Source: RGIG464 sp045643185
Lineage (GTDB): Bacteria; Myxococcota_A; Bradymonadia; UBA4248
Assembly: GCA_045643185.1 (NCBI GenBank)
Contig: JAZUKH010000140.1
Coordinates: 1 to 10,353 of the forward strand
Length of the DNA: 10,353 nucleotides
Reading direction: 5' to 3'
The notes below the pieces were generated by a model, which ran no database searches, was not told the origin of the DNA, and saw only the letters and a list, made by a program, of their open reading frames with translations. A program made the position numbers and the translations under genes. Below are positions 1-5,894 of the stretch, piece by piece (the first letter of the stretch is position 1; every line of letters begins with the position of its first letter).

Positions 1-11
1 TATTTTTTTCA

Positions 12-94
12 AAGCATCAGCGAATGATATCAGAACAATTTTTGATATTATCAAGCATCAAAATGACTTTTGACAGAACAATTTATCCCTCCAC
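12..94. repeat. Degenerate ~41-43 bp tandem duplication
   Basis: The octamer AAGCATCA occurs at 12-19 and 53-60, and CAGAACAATTT occurs at 31-41 and 74-84, in the same order and with offsets of 41 and 43 bp. The segments between them are only partly similar. This looks like an old, decayed tandem duplication in AT-rich non-coding DNA. No gene is seen in 1-184; the flanking gene to the left lies outside the window. Confidence 0.4.
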
Positions 95-103
95 GCACAT
101 CCT

Positions 104-152
104 AAAAAAAATCCCCTGTCGCGTCGTTTTCACGGCGACAGGGGATCTTTTT
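104..152 (-). terminator. Intrinsic terminator of the TonB-like gene
   Basis: A perfect 12-bp stem pairs 111-122 (ATCCCCTGTCGC) with 135-146 around a 12-nt loop. Read on the minus strand, the stem is followed directly by a run of seven or more T (complement of the A run at 104-110), about 40 nt past the stop codon of the minus-strand gene. A shorter T run at 148-152 follows on the plus strand, so it may act in both directions. Confidence 0.9.
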
Positions 153-184
153 GCAACCTAACTGAGTATTTCGCCCAGCATCGT

Positions 185-1576
185 TTACGGGTAAGACACC
201 ATGAAAGGCTCGGCCACTTTACCGTCAAAAGCGTCGAAAGTGACGCCCAACATGGCGGATTGGATACAACCAACGACAGCGATATTCATTGAAAGCGAGT
301 TGTTAATGGTCATCGCACGTTTGACGGAGCCATCGGGATTGACCGTGAGTTTCAAGCTGATCATCGACCCGGGTTCGGCGTGACAACGCGACATAATGGC
401 GGGCATTTCCTCTTTGAATTTTGCCTTGATGCGTTTTTTAGCTGCTTCGGGGTCGTCTTTGGTCTTAGACGGTTTAACGTCGTGCTTTGGCGCTTCATTA
501 GCCTGATCGTCGTCTGACGTCGCTTTTTCGACGGGTTTAGGCGCATCGACGCTGAGCGAAGACACGGCGACCGGGTCAGCCACCGCGACGGGCTGAGCAT
601 CGACGCTGAGCGAAGAGGGCTTGACCGGGTCAACAACATCAACAGGCGCAGCAATTTCGACCGGTTTTATCACGTCGATGCTGAGCGCTGACCCAGCATT
701 GAGAACATCCAAGATCGGTTTTACGATGTCGTCTTCGACCGGCGCCGCGATCTCGACGGGCTGAGACACTTCGACCGGCGCCGCGATCTCGACGGGCTGA
801 GACACTTCGACCGGCGCCGCGATCTCGACGGGCTGAGACACTTCGACTGGCGCCGCGATCTCAATGGGCTGAGACACTTCGACTGGCGCCGCGATCTCAA
901 CGGGCTGAGACACTTCAACGGGCTGAGACACAGCGGCCGGCGCCGTCATTTCAACGGGCTGCGGTTTTTCGACGGGCTGTGGTACCGCGACCGCAACGGG
1001 CTGAGCCCCCATCGCAGCCTGCGTGTTACTTCCGACCGTGCTTTTATGTCTTCGATCGGCACGTTGAGGCGCTGGATCATCCAAAGGTGAGTTCTCGAGG
1101 ACTGGCGAAGGCGACGGAATGACGGGCTGAGCGGCGACAGGCTCATTCGCCGCCACCAAAGTGGACTCAGGCGCCACAACGGCGGCTGCCGCCTGCGGGC
1201 CATTCGGTGCTGCGTCATCCATGGACGGCTCTACGCCTTTCGCCGCATCAGCATTCGCGGCGGCGTTCGGAGCATCAGCATTCGCGGTAGCGTTCGGAGC
1301 ATCAGCATTCGCGGCAGCATCCGTAGCATCAGCTTTTTCGGCAACGACGTCATCTGCAGCGAATTTGTCATCCCCTTTCATCGCGCCTGCTTCGACGTCA
1401 TCCGCGCTTTTGGTTTCATCCATGACCTGATTGACGTACGCCAACAAACTATCCTTCGCATATTCCTCACGATGGCGAGTCTGGTAGACGAGAATGGCGC
1501 ACAGAACACTGCATATTGCCAATATGACGTCCATAGCCATAAATATCTTTGTTGTTATCGTTATTCGTGAATTCAT
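185..1576 (-). CDS. TonB-like / AgmX-PglI C-terminal domain protein, membrane anchored, PVE-repeat rich
   Basis: 463 residues. A short cytoplasmic N-terminus is followed by one hydrophobic segment (about residues 11-31), so the rest should lie in the periplasm. Residues ~50-120 are Ala/Asp/Asn rich with a 9-residue repeat; the middle is dominated by PVE/QPV blocks including five copies of a 12-residue unit (APVEVSQPVEIA), comparable to the rigid proline-rich stretch of TonB. The last ~85 residues, with cysteines at 398 and 437 in a SRC...VGC pattern, a VNPDGSV turn and a final SYP, resemble the TonB-type AgmX/PglI C-terminal domain common in deltaproteobacteria; the two cysteines could form a disulfide. 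ATG at 1574-1576 gives the membrane segment; only a weak Shine-Dalgarno (AGG ~15 nt upstream) is visible. No ExbB/ExbD or TolQ/R genes lie nearby, so energy coupling is not established; a scaffold or motility-linked envelope role is equally possible. Confidence 0.8.
   Translation of the reverse strand: MNSRITITTKIFMAMDVILAICSVLCAILVYQTRHREEYAKDSLLAYVNQVMDETKSADDVEAGAMKGDDKFAADDVVAEKADATDAAANADAPNATANADAPNAAANADAAKGVEPSMDDAAPNGPQAAAAVVAPESTLVAANEPVAAQPVIPSPSPVLENSPLDDPAPQRADRRHKSTVGSNTQAAMGAQPVAVAVPQPVEKPQPVEMTAPAAVSQPVEVSQPVEIAAPVEVSQPIEIAAPVEVSQPVEIAAPVEVSQPVEIAAPVEVSQPVEIAAPVEDDIVKPILDVLNAGSALSIDVIKPVEIAAPVDVVDPVKPSSLSVDAQPVAVADPVAVSSLSVDAPKPVEKATSDDDQANEAPKHDVKPSKTKDDPEAAKKRIKAKFKEEMPAIMSRCHAEPGSMISLKLTVNPDGSVKRAMTINNSLSMNIAVVGCIQSAMLGVTFDAFDGKVAEPFMVSYP
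734..931 (-). repeat. 36-bp tandem coding repeat, five full units plus a half
   Basis: Full units occupy 734-769, 770-805, 806-841, 842-877 and 878-913, with a half unit at 914-931. The three units at 734-841 are identical by eye; the units at 842-877 and 878-913 differ at two or three bases. Each unit encodes 12 residues (APVEVSQPVEIA), so unit gain or loss keeps the frame. Identity at synonymous sites points to recent expansion. Confidence 0.95.
1245..1331 (-). repeat. 27-bp tandem coding repeat (~3 units)
   Basis: The word GCATCA recurs at 1245, 1272, 1299 and 1326, exactly 27 bp apart, with near-identical sequence between the first three and a diverged last unit. It encodes a 9-residue Ala/Asn/Asp motif (NADAPNATA) just after the membrane anchor of the minus-strand protein. 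Confidence 0.85.
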
Positions 1577-1636
1577 CGCAAAATAAACCTATTCTCAAGA
1601 GACTCGTCCTACAACGGCCTCAACACACATCTTTAT

Positions 1637-1666
1637 AATCTAACGCGTGATGAGCTTTTCGTCCAA
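1637..1666 (-). promoter_or_regulatory. Possible promoter for the TonB-like gene
   Basis: On the minus strand, TTGGAC (complement of 1661-1666) and TAGATT (complement of 1637-1642) are separated by 18 bp, about 60 bp upstream of the start codon. The -35 match is weak. The call rests on position and a moderate -10 match only. Confidence 0.3.
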
Positions 1667-1810
1667 TATTAAAGACTCTGTCCAACGCTACGCCTCACAT
1701 ACTCTGCTTTGATTTGCATGGTCTGATCAAAAATTATCTAAAAATACGCCCTTCTCCATCGCGAAACCGCGAATTTGTGAGCCTATATGCTCCCAAAGGT
1801 CAAAATGATG

Positions 1811-1864
1811 TAGAATCATCCCATTGTGATACGATACCCCCGTCTGTCTCAACAGACGTTGACA
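1811..1864 (+). promoter_or_regulatory. rlmK upstream region: -10-like box, hairpin, TTGACA
   Basis: The 319-bp gap 1577-1895 between the divergent genes holds three signals on the plus strand. TAGAAT at 1811-1816 is a good -10 match but lacks a clear -35. A perfect 7-bp hairpin pairs 1841-1847 (CGTCTGT) with 1852-1858 around CTCA. A consensus TTGACA at 1859-1864 follows at once; its best partner, TAGGAT at 1884-1889, is 19 bp away, overlaps the ribosome site and would give an almost leaderless transcript. Which signal is used cannot be decided from sequence. Confidence 0.3.
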
Positions 1865-1895
1865 TGAACCGCTCGAAAGAGATTAGGATATTTCT

Positions 1896-2951
1896 ATGAC
1901 ACCCAACGAAAAATTGTCGCAGCAGGCAACCATGTTTGCCAATCGACTTCAAAAGCGCGCCCAACAACTCAGCAAATGGGCACAGCGTCTCAACATCACA
2001 GCCTATCGCGTCTACGATCGCGACATTCCTGAAATCCCCCTCTGCGTCGATCTTTATGAATTTGTGACGCAGGACGGCGACTTGCGCGAAGACAGCCGCT
2101 ACGCCGTCGTCTCGTTCTTCGAACGTCCCTACGAAAAATCACCGGCCGAAGAAGACCTCTGGATCGACGCGATGCACAAAGAGATCGAACGCACACTCGC
2201 CCTGCCCTCCGATCACGTCATCGTCAAACTGCGTCGCCGTCAAAAAGGCACCGACCAATACGAAAAAACGCGCGCCAGCAAAGTCATTTCAGGCATCGTC
2301 CGCGAAGGCAACCTCAAATTCGGCGTCAATCTGACAGACTACCTAGACACCGGCCTGTTCCTCGATCACCGCCTGCTCCGCCATATTCTGACGAAATCGA
2401 GCAGCAAGAAGCGCGTCCTCAACCTGTTTGCATACACCGGCTCACTCAGTTGTGCAGCCGCCGTCGGCGGCGCCGAATTCGTGCAAACCGTCGACCTTTC
2501 CAACACCTATTTGGACTGGGCAAGCGACAATTTGAGTCTCAATGATATTAAAGACAGCAAAATGAGCCCGCTCACGCGCATGGATGTCGTTGAATTTCTA
2601 AATTTACAAGTTCGCAAAACACAGTCAGGCAATGCCAAAGGCTTTGATATTATTCTGCTCGACCCGCCAACATTTAGTAATTCTAAAAAAACGGAAGCCG
2701 TACTCGACACAAATAAACAATGGCCTCAACTCGTCAAAAATTGCTTGCATTTATTAAATCCCGGCGGGGTTTTGTATTTCTCAACCAATAGCCGCCGTCT
2801 GGCCTTCAATCGAGACGATCTGCCTGCCACGATTGGCGATCGTACATTCAAAGTCGAAGATATTACGACTCAAACCATTCCCGAAGATTTCAAGGCACAC
2901 CGCATTCATCGATGCTGGAAATTCACACTCGATCGTGAAATAAATTCGTAA
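1896..2951 (+). CDS. rlmK: 23S rRNA (guanine-N7)-methyltransferase RlmK, stand-alone
   Basis: 351 residues matching the C-terminal (RlmK) half of the fused RlmKL enzyme, which uses S-adenosylmethionine to make m7G2069 (E. coli numbering) in 23S rRNA. Family hallmarks in order: an N-terminal MFANRLQKRAQQLSKWAQR block and YRVYDRDIPE; the VNLTDYLDTGLFLDHR block; SAM motif I NLFAYTGSLS (residues ~176-185); VDLSNTYLDWA; the active-site-type motif DPPTFSNSK (256-264); a late GGVLYFSTNSRR strand; and a C-terminal EDFKAHRIHRCW. The N-terminal THUMP and RlmL (m2G2445) modules of the gammaproteobacterial fusion are absent, so this is a single-activity protein and not a fragment. ATG at 1896 has AGGA at 1885-1888 with 7-nt spacing. 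It is transcribed divergently from the TonB-like gene and appears monocistronic. Assignment to RlmK is firm; the exact target base is inferred from the family. Confidence 0.92.
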   Translation: MTPNEKLSQQATMFANRLQKRAQQLSKWAQRLNITAYRVYDRDIPEIPLCVDLYEFVTQDGDLREDSRYAVVSFFERPYEKSPAEEDLWIDAMHKEIERTLALPSDHVIVKLRRRQKGTDQYEKTRASKVISGIVREGNLKFGVNLTDYLDTGLFLDHRLLRHILTKSSSKKRVLNLFAYTGSLSCAAAVGGAEFVQTVDLSNTYLDWASDNLSLNDIKDSKMSPLTRMDVVEFLNLQVRKTQSGNAKGFDIILLDPPTFSNSKKTEAVLDTNKQWPQLVKNCLHLLNPGGVLYFSTNSRRLAFNRDDLPATIGDRTFKVEDITTQTIPEDFKAHRIHRCWKFTLDREINS

Positions 2952-2972
2952 TTATTATTTAATATTTTGATG

Positions 2973-3005
2973 AGGGGGAAGTCTCCCCCTACGCGGCTAT
3001 TTTTT
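2973..3005 (+). terminator. Possible rlmK terminator
   Basis: A 7-bp hairpin AGGGGGA (2973-2979) / TCCCCCT (2984-2990) with a 4-nt loop lies 21 bp after the rlmK stop. A run of six T (3000-3005) follows, but 9 nt separate it from the stem, which is longer than in a standard intrinsic terminator. Confidence 0.4.
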
Positions 3006-3058
3006 CCCATGATGCCGCGTAGCATGCTACGCGGCATCGTGGAAAAAATACGCCGCTA
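2990..3058. repeat. Nested inverted repeats with competing arms
   Basis: TACGCGGC (2990-2997), its complement GCCGCGTA (3014-3021) and TACGCGGC again (3028-3035) allow two mutually exclusive hairpins. The second is part of a perfect 26-nt palindrome at 3012-3037, extended outward by T6-CC and GG-A6 arms to 3000-3048. ACGCCGCTA (3050-3058) is a further imperfect relative. The rest of the 308-bp gap (to 3259) shows only a small GCAGCG-A-CGCTGC palindrome near 3170-3182 and no gene. Confidence 0.8.
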
Positions 3059-3259
3059 CCCCTTCGCCTGGCGGGGCCTGACACACTGTTACGCGCTCAA
3101 ATAACGCCGTTCCACGCTACAAAACGCAACATAACACGCCACGCCCAAACACGTGAGAGCCTTGCAAAACGCAGCGACGCTGCACTTCGTCGCCCAACAT
3201 AACATGGCTTGTTTTCGACGCCCCATCACGGCGACATCATAACCGGTTCAGTTTGTCCT

Positions 3260-3634
3260 ATGCTTAATATTCTCGCAAACATCGTTTGGCTTGTTTTCGT
3301 CGGCGGCTGGTCATTCCTCGTCTGGTTTGTACTCGGTCTCCTGTGGTGCCTCACCATCATTGGCATCCCCGTCGGCAAACAATGCTTTAAACTCTCCACG
3401 CTTTCGCTCTGGCCCTTCGGCAAAGACGTTCAAACGACCCAACACACCGGCAAGATCATCCTAAACGTGTTGTGGCTGTTGTTCGGCGGCATCGAACTGG
3501 CACTCGCCTACCTTGCTGCCGGGCTCGTTCTCTGCTGCACGATCGTTGGAATACCTTTTGGCCTTCAATGCTTCAAACTCGCCAAGCTCTCTTTACTGCC
3601 GCTCGGCGCAAAGATCGTTAATAAGAAAAAGTAA
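3260..3634 (+). CDS. yccF: YccF-family inner-membrane protein
   Basis: 124 residues, strongly hydrophobic. Two similar halves are visible: each has a hydrophobic stretch (about 1-36 and 66-100) followed by TI[IV]GIP[VF]G.QCFKL..LSL.P[FL]G (about 33-54 and 93-116), the hallmark of the YccF domain family of bacterial inner-membrane proteins, whose molecular function is not established. The length is a little below E. coli YccF (148 residues). The frame could open earlier at TTG 3209, but those 17 residues are not YccF-like and the ATG at 3260 places the conserved MLNILANIVWL at the N-terminus; no strong Shine-Dalgarno is seen for either start. The stop TAA (3632-3634) shares its last A with the ATG of the next gene, so the two are probably translationally coupled. 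Confidence 0.85.
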   Translation: MLNILANIVWLVFVGGWSFLVWFVLGLLWCLTIIGIPVGKQCFKLSTLSLWPFGKDVQTTQHTGKIILNVLWLLFGGIELALAYLAAGLVLCCTIVGIPFGLQCFKLAKLSLLPLGAKIVNKKK

Positions 3635-4617
3635 TGATTGCCTCATCCCGTTTTCAAGTCTTAACTTTGTTGATCAGCCTATGCCTGCTGAACGGCTGTG
3701 CCGCGTCTCACACGCAAGACGCGGTGATAACGCCGACAAACGACACGCAAGCCAACGCTGACATCACCGATAACGGCCATTCGATCGCCCCGTCTGATGG
3801 CGGCACACCCATGGACGCGAACGCCATGTCCACGCCAGACGAGGCTTTTGAAGCGACAGAACGGCTCGTCCAAATGCCTGAAAACGCACAGGATGCCTTC
3901 AACGACCAGGAAAAAGGCGACCAGCCCACGGACAAACTCGCCACGGCTCCAGAAGAGCTCATACCGCCCTCACAAGACGATGACGCCGAACTGGCTGAAA
4001 ATACCAGTGAGCCGTCCAAAGACACGCTGCCCGCAAAACCGCGCGTCCCCGTACTCCCCAAAAACACCCGTCAAGTTGACGAAGGCTACTGGGTCGGAAG
4101 CCTTCCAGAGTACTGGAATATTGATGCGCTCAAAGAAAAGAAGATCAAACTCATCATCACAGCGACACGACTTTCGCCAGAAATGAAGATCGTCAACGAG
4201 CACATCGACGAACTCAAGATCAAACACCTCATCCTGCCGTTTGGCAGCAAATTTCCAAAAACTTCACGGTTTTATCAAACCGTGCTCAAATACTCGCCCG
4301 ACGAAACTTACATTCACTGTGACCACGGCGGCGATCGCACCGGCGTCTTTTTAGCCTATCTCCTCGTCGCGCGTCATGGCTGGACGCTGCCCCGTGCTCT
4401 GCTCGCGGTTTTGTACCCAAGCCCAAGTGACATCAAAGGCTTGACCGAGATTCTGAACAAACGTGGCTACACCGTCGAACAGGCCGATATTGATCAATAT
4501 GTCGGCATCTATTCAGCCACAAAAAATGGCGGTGGCGGCGGCCTCAAAGTCCGTAACGCCGACTACAAAAAACTCGTCAACACCATGATCGACAAACTTG
4601 AGGCGTCAAAACACTAG
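3634..4617 (+). CDS. Lipoprotein with tyrosine/dual-specificity phosphatase domain
   Basis: 327 residues. A signal peptide ends in a lipobox (LNGC, Cys22), so the mature protein should be lipid-anchored facing the periplasm or the cell surface. Residues ~23-140 form an acidic, Asp/Pro/Thr-rich linker of low complexity. Residues ~148-300 look like a cysteine-based protein tyrosine/dual-specificity phosphatase: an entry motif GYWVGSLPEYWNIDALKEKK, strand IKLIITATR, and the P-loop HCDHGGDRTG with nucleophile Cys229 and phosphate-binding Arg235 (CX5R intact). The usual general-acid Asp loop before the P-loop is not obvious (segment LPFGSKFPKT), so the acid may sit elsewhere, possibly Asp234. The substrate is unknown: phosphotyrosine, phospho-sugar or inositol phosphate are all possible. 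It overlaps yccF by one base, implying co-expression at the envelope. A GGGGG stretch (codons near 4530) precedes a basic C-terminal tail. Confidence 0.8.
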   Translation: MIASSRFQVLTLLISLCLLNGCAASHTQDAVITPTNDTQANADITDNGHSIAPSDGGTPMDANAMSTPDEAFEATERLVQMPENAQDAFNDQEKGDQPTDKLATAPEELIPPSQDDDAELAENTSEPSKDTLPAKPRVPVLPKNTRQVDEGYWVGSLPEYWNIDALKEKKIKLIITATRLSPEMKIVNEHIDELKIKHLILPFGSKFPKTSRFYQTVLKYSPDETYIHCDHGGDRTGVFLAYLLVARHGWTLPRALLAVLYPSPSDIKGLTEILNKRGYTVEQADIDQYVGIYSATKNGGGGGLKVRNADYKKLVNTMIDKLEASKH

Positions 4618-4796
4618 CCAAAACTCGCCACGATCGAGCTTGCCCACGTTCACCAACCTAAGTGCCACGCACAACCAATAGCGCCACGCTCACAGAAAAA
4701 CCGGCAATTCAAGGCGAGGCGCGTCAGCCTATCAAGGCTAATACCGACATGCTCAAAAAAGTCAGACGGCTATTTTTATGAGTTTAAATGATAAAA

Positions 4797-4821
4797 AACT
4801 GTGTTAAGATCCAACGCAGTT
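4797..4821. promoter_or_regulatory. Hairpin overlapping a possible extended -10
   Basis: AACTGTGTT (4797-4805) and AACGCAGTT (4813-4821) form a 9-bp stem with one G-U pair and a 7-nt loop. The left arm ends in TGTTAAGAT (4802-4810), an extended -10-like sequence pointing at the lipoprotein pair; no good -35 is present (GTTTAA at the 17-bp position). It could be an operator over a promoter or a minus-strand terminator, since T6 follows on that strand. Nothing else is recognised in 4618-4945, and no plus-strand terminator was found for the phosphatase gene. Confidence 0.3.
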
Positions 4822-4945
4822 TGATCCTCATGGCTATGTGGTGGTTTTTCAAATTTCCTATAGCACGTTTTGAGATTTGAACCAGCTATTCCTCGAATTT
4901 CCGTGGGACAGCAGTCGAGAACACTGTCATTAAACCAAGGATCGT

Positions 4946-5824
4946 ATGAGACTACAAAATCAACTCATTTTGTTATCAGCTTTATTATCAACTGTCAGCC
5001 TGGTTGGGTGCAATGAGAATGGTAATTCCTGCGACTCAATCGAAAAAAGCTGCCAACTTGCTAAACAAAAATTCGATGCGAACAAATGTGAATGCGTCGA
5101 TTCCGACACCCCAGGCAGTTTGACGTGCCCTTCAGGTAAACACGTTTTCGACAATAGCTGCGAAGACGATACCGTCAACAACTGCGGTGCGCATGATGTA
5201 AAATGTCAAAACACCGTCGAAGGCTGGGCAAACGGCACCTGCACGGATGGCGTTTGCATCGCAACGGAATGTGTTGCTGGCACTCATCTTGTCGATCATC
5301 TATGTGAAAATGATGATGTCAAATCCTGTGGCAACAACAATACAGATTGCACCCAAACGGTGCCAGGCTGGAAAGCTGGCAAGTGCGACAACGGAACATG
5401 CAAACTCTCGGAATGCGCCGAAAATATGCATCTCGATAACAACGCATGTGTCGACGATACCAACACCTGCTGTGGCAGCGAATGCAAATCTTGTAATAAA
5501 AACGAAACCTGCTCACAGGGAGACTGTGTAGAAAAATGCAGTTCTGAACTTTCCTACTTCCTTAGCATCCAAGAAGCACAAACCTATTTCACGAATGATA
5601 ATGATCGTCGTACTAGCGCTACGTCATACGCCATCAATCAGGGGGCTGACACATCTGATTACACGGATTGTAAGAATGCAACCTTTTGGTGGCTCCGTTC
5701 GCCGGGCAACAGCAACCAATACGCAGTGAACGTGGATCCCGACGGAAGAATCAGTATTTATGGTTCTTACATAGATAGTGATTTCTGCGCTGTTCGTCCG
5801 GCATTATGGATTACCCTTGATTGA
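4946..5824 (+). CDS. Cysteine-rich lipoprotein with C-terminal half of a DUF6273-like domain
   Basis: 292 residues. Signal peptide with lipobox LVGC (Cys22) predicts a lipid-anchored envelope protein. Residues 29-52 form a short unit (CDSIEKSC...CEC). Three Cys-rich units of 48 residues period follow (61-108, 109-156, 157-~198), with pattern C..G.H....C..D....CG....C....GW..G.C..G.C...EC; the third is shorter. From residue 202 the chain enters, mid-domain, a DUF6273-like region (LSIQEAQTYF, WWLRSPG, AVRPALWI). Compared with the downstream paralogue, about 124 residues of the domain's N-terminal half are missing, so its fold may be incomplete. ATG 4946 has AAGGA at 4937-4941, a rather short 4-nt spacing. 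The next gene begins 70 bp later in the same direction and is a paralogue. Function unknown; adhesion or ligand binding is only a guess from architecture. Confidence 0.8.
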   Translation: MRLQNQLILLSALLSTVSLVGCNENGNSCDSIEKSCQLAKQKFDANKCECVDSDTPGSLTCPSGKHVFDNSCEDDTVNNCGAHDVKCQNTVEGWANGTCTDGVCIATECVAGTHLVDHLCENDDVKSCGNNNTDCTQTVPGWKAGKCDNGTCKLSECAENMHLDNNACVDDTNTCCGSECKSCNKNETCSQGDCVEKCSSELSYFLSIQEAQTYFTNDNDRRTSATSYAINQGADTSDYTDCKNATFWWLRSPGNSNQYAVNVDPDGRISIYGSYIDSDFCAVRPALWITLD

Positions 5825-5826
5825 TT

Positions 5827-5858
5827 CTGAATGCACATTCAGTCCACATCGTTAAGAT
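5827..5858 (+). promoter_or_regulatory. Small hairpin and TTAAGAT box between the two lipoproteins
   Basis: CTGAAT (5827-5832) and ATTCAG (5837-5842) form a 6-bp stem with a 4-nt loop; no T run follows, so it is not a normal terminator. TTAAGAT at 5852-5858 repeats the heptamer found upstream of the first lipoprotein gene (4804-4810). No convincing -35 is visible. The two genes could be one transcript or have separate weak promoters. Confidence 0.2.
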
Positions 5859-5894
5859 AAACTACAAATATTAACAAGTCATAAGGAACGGCAA

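Noticed and set aside
68..73. TTGACA as a promoter -35
   Set aside because: No -10 at 16-18 bp spacing and no plus-strand gene downstream of it.
734..931. 36-bp repeat spacing suggestive of a CRISPR
   Set aside because: Units are contiguous with no spacers and are in frame within a proline-rich protein.
1714..1899. 61-residue plus-strand frame ending in an ATGA overlap with rlmK
   Set aside because: It starts with TTG, has no Shine-Dalgarno or recognisable composition, and fills a divergent intergenic region; the overlap is likely chance.
3209..3259. N-terminal extension of yccF from TTG 3209
   Set aside because: The extra 17 residues are not like YccF and the conserved N-terminus begins at ATG 3260.
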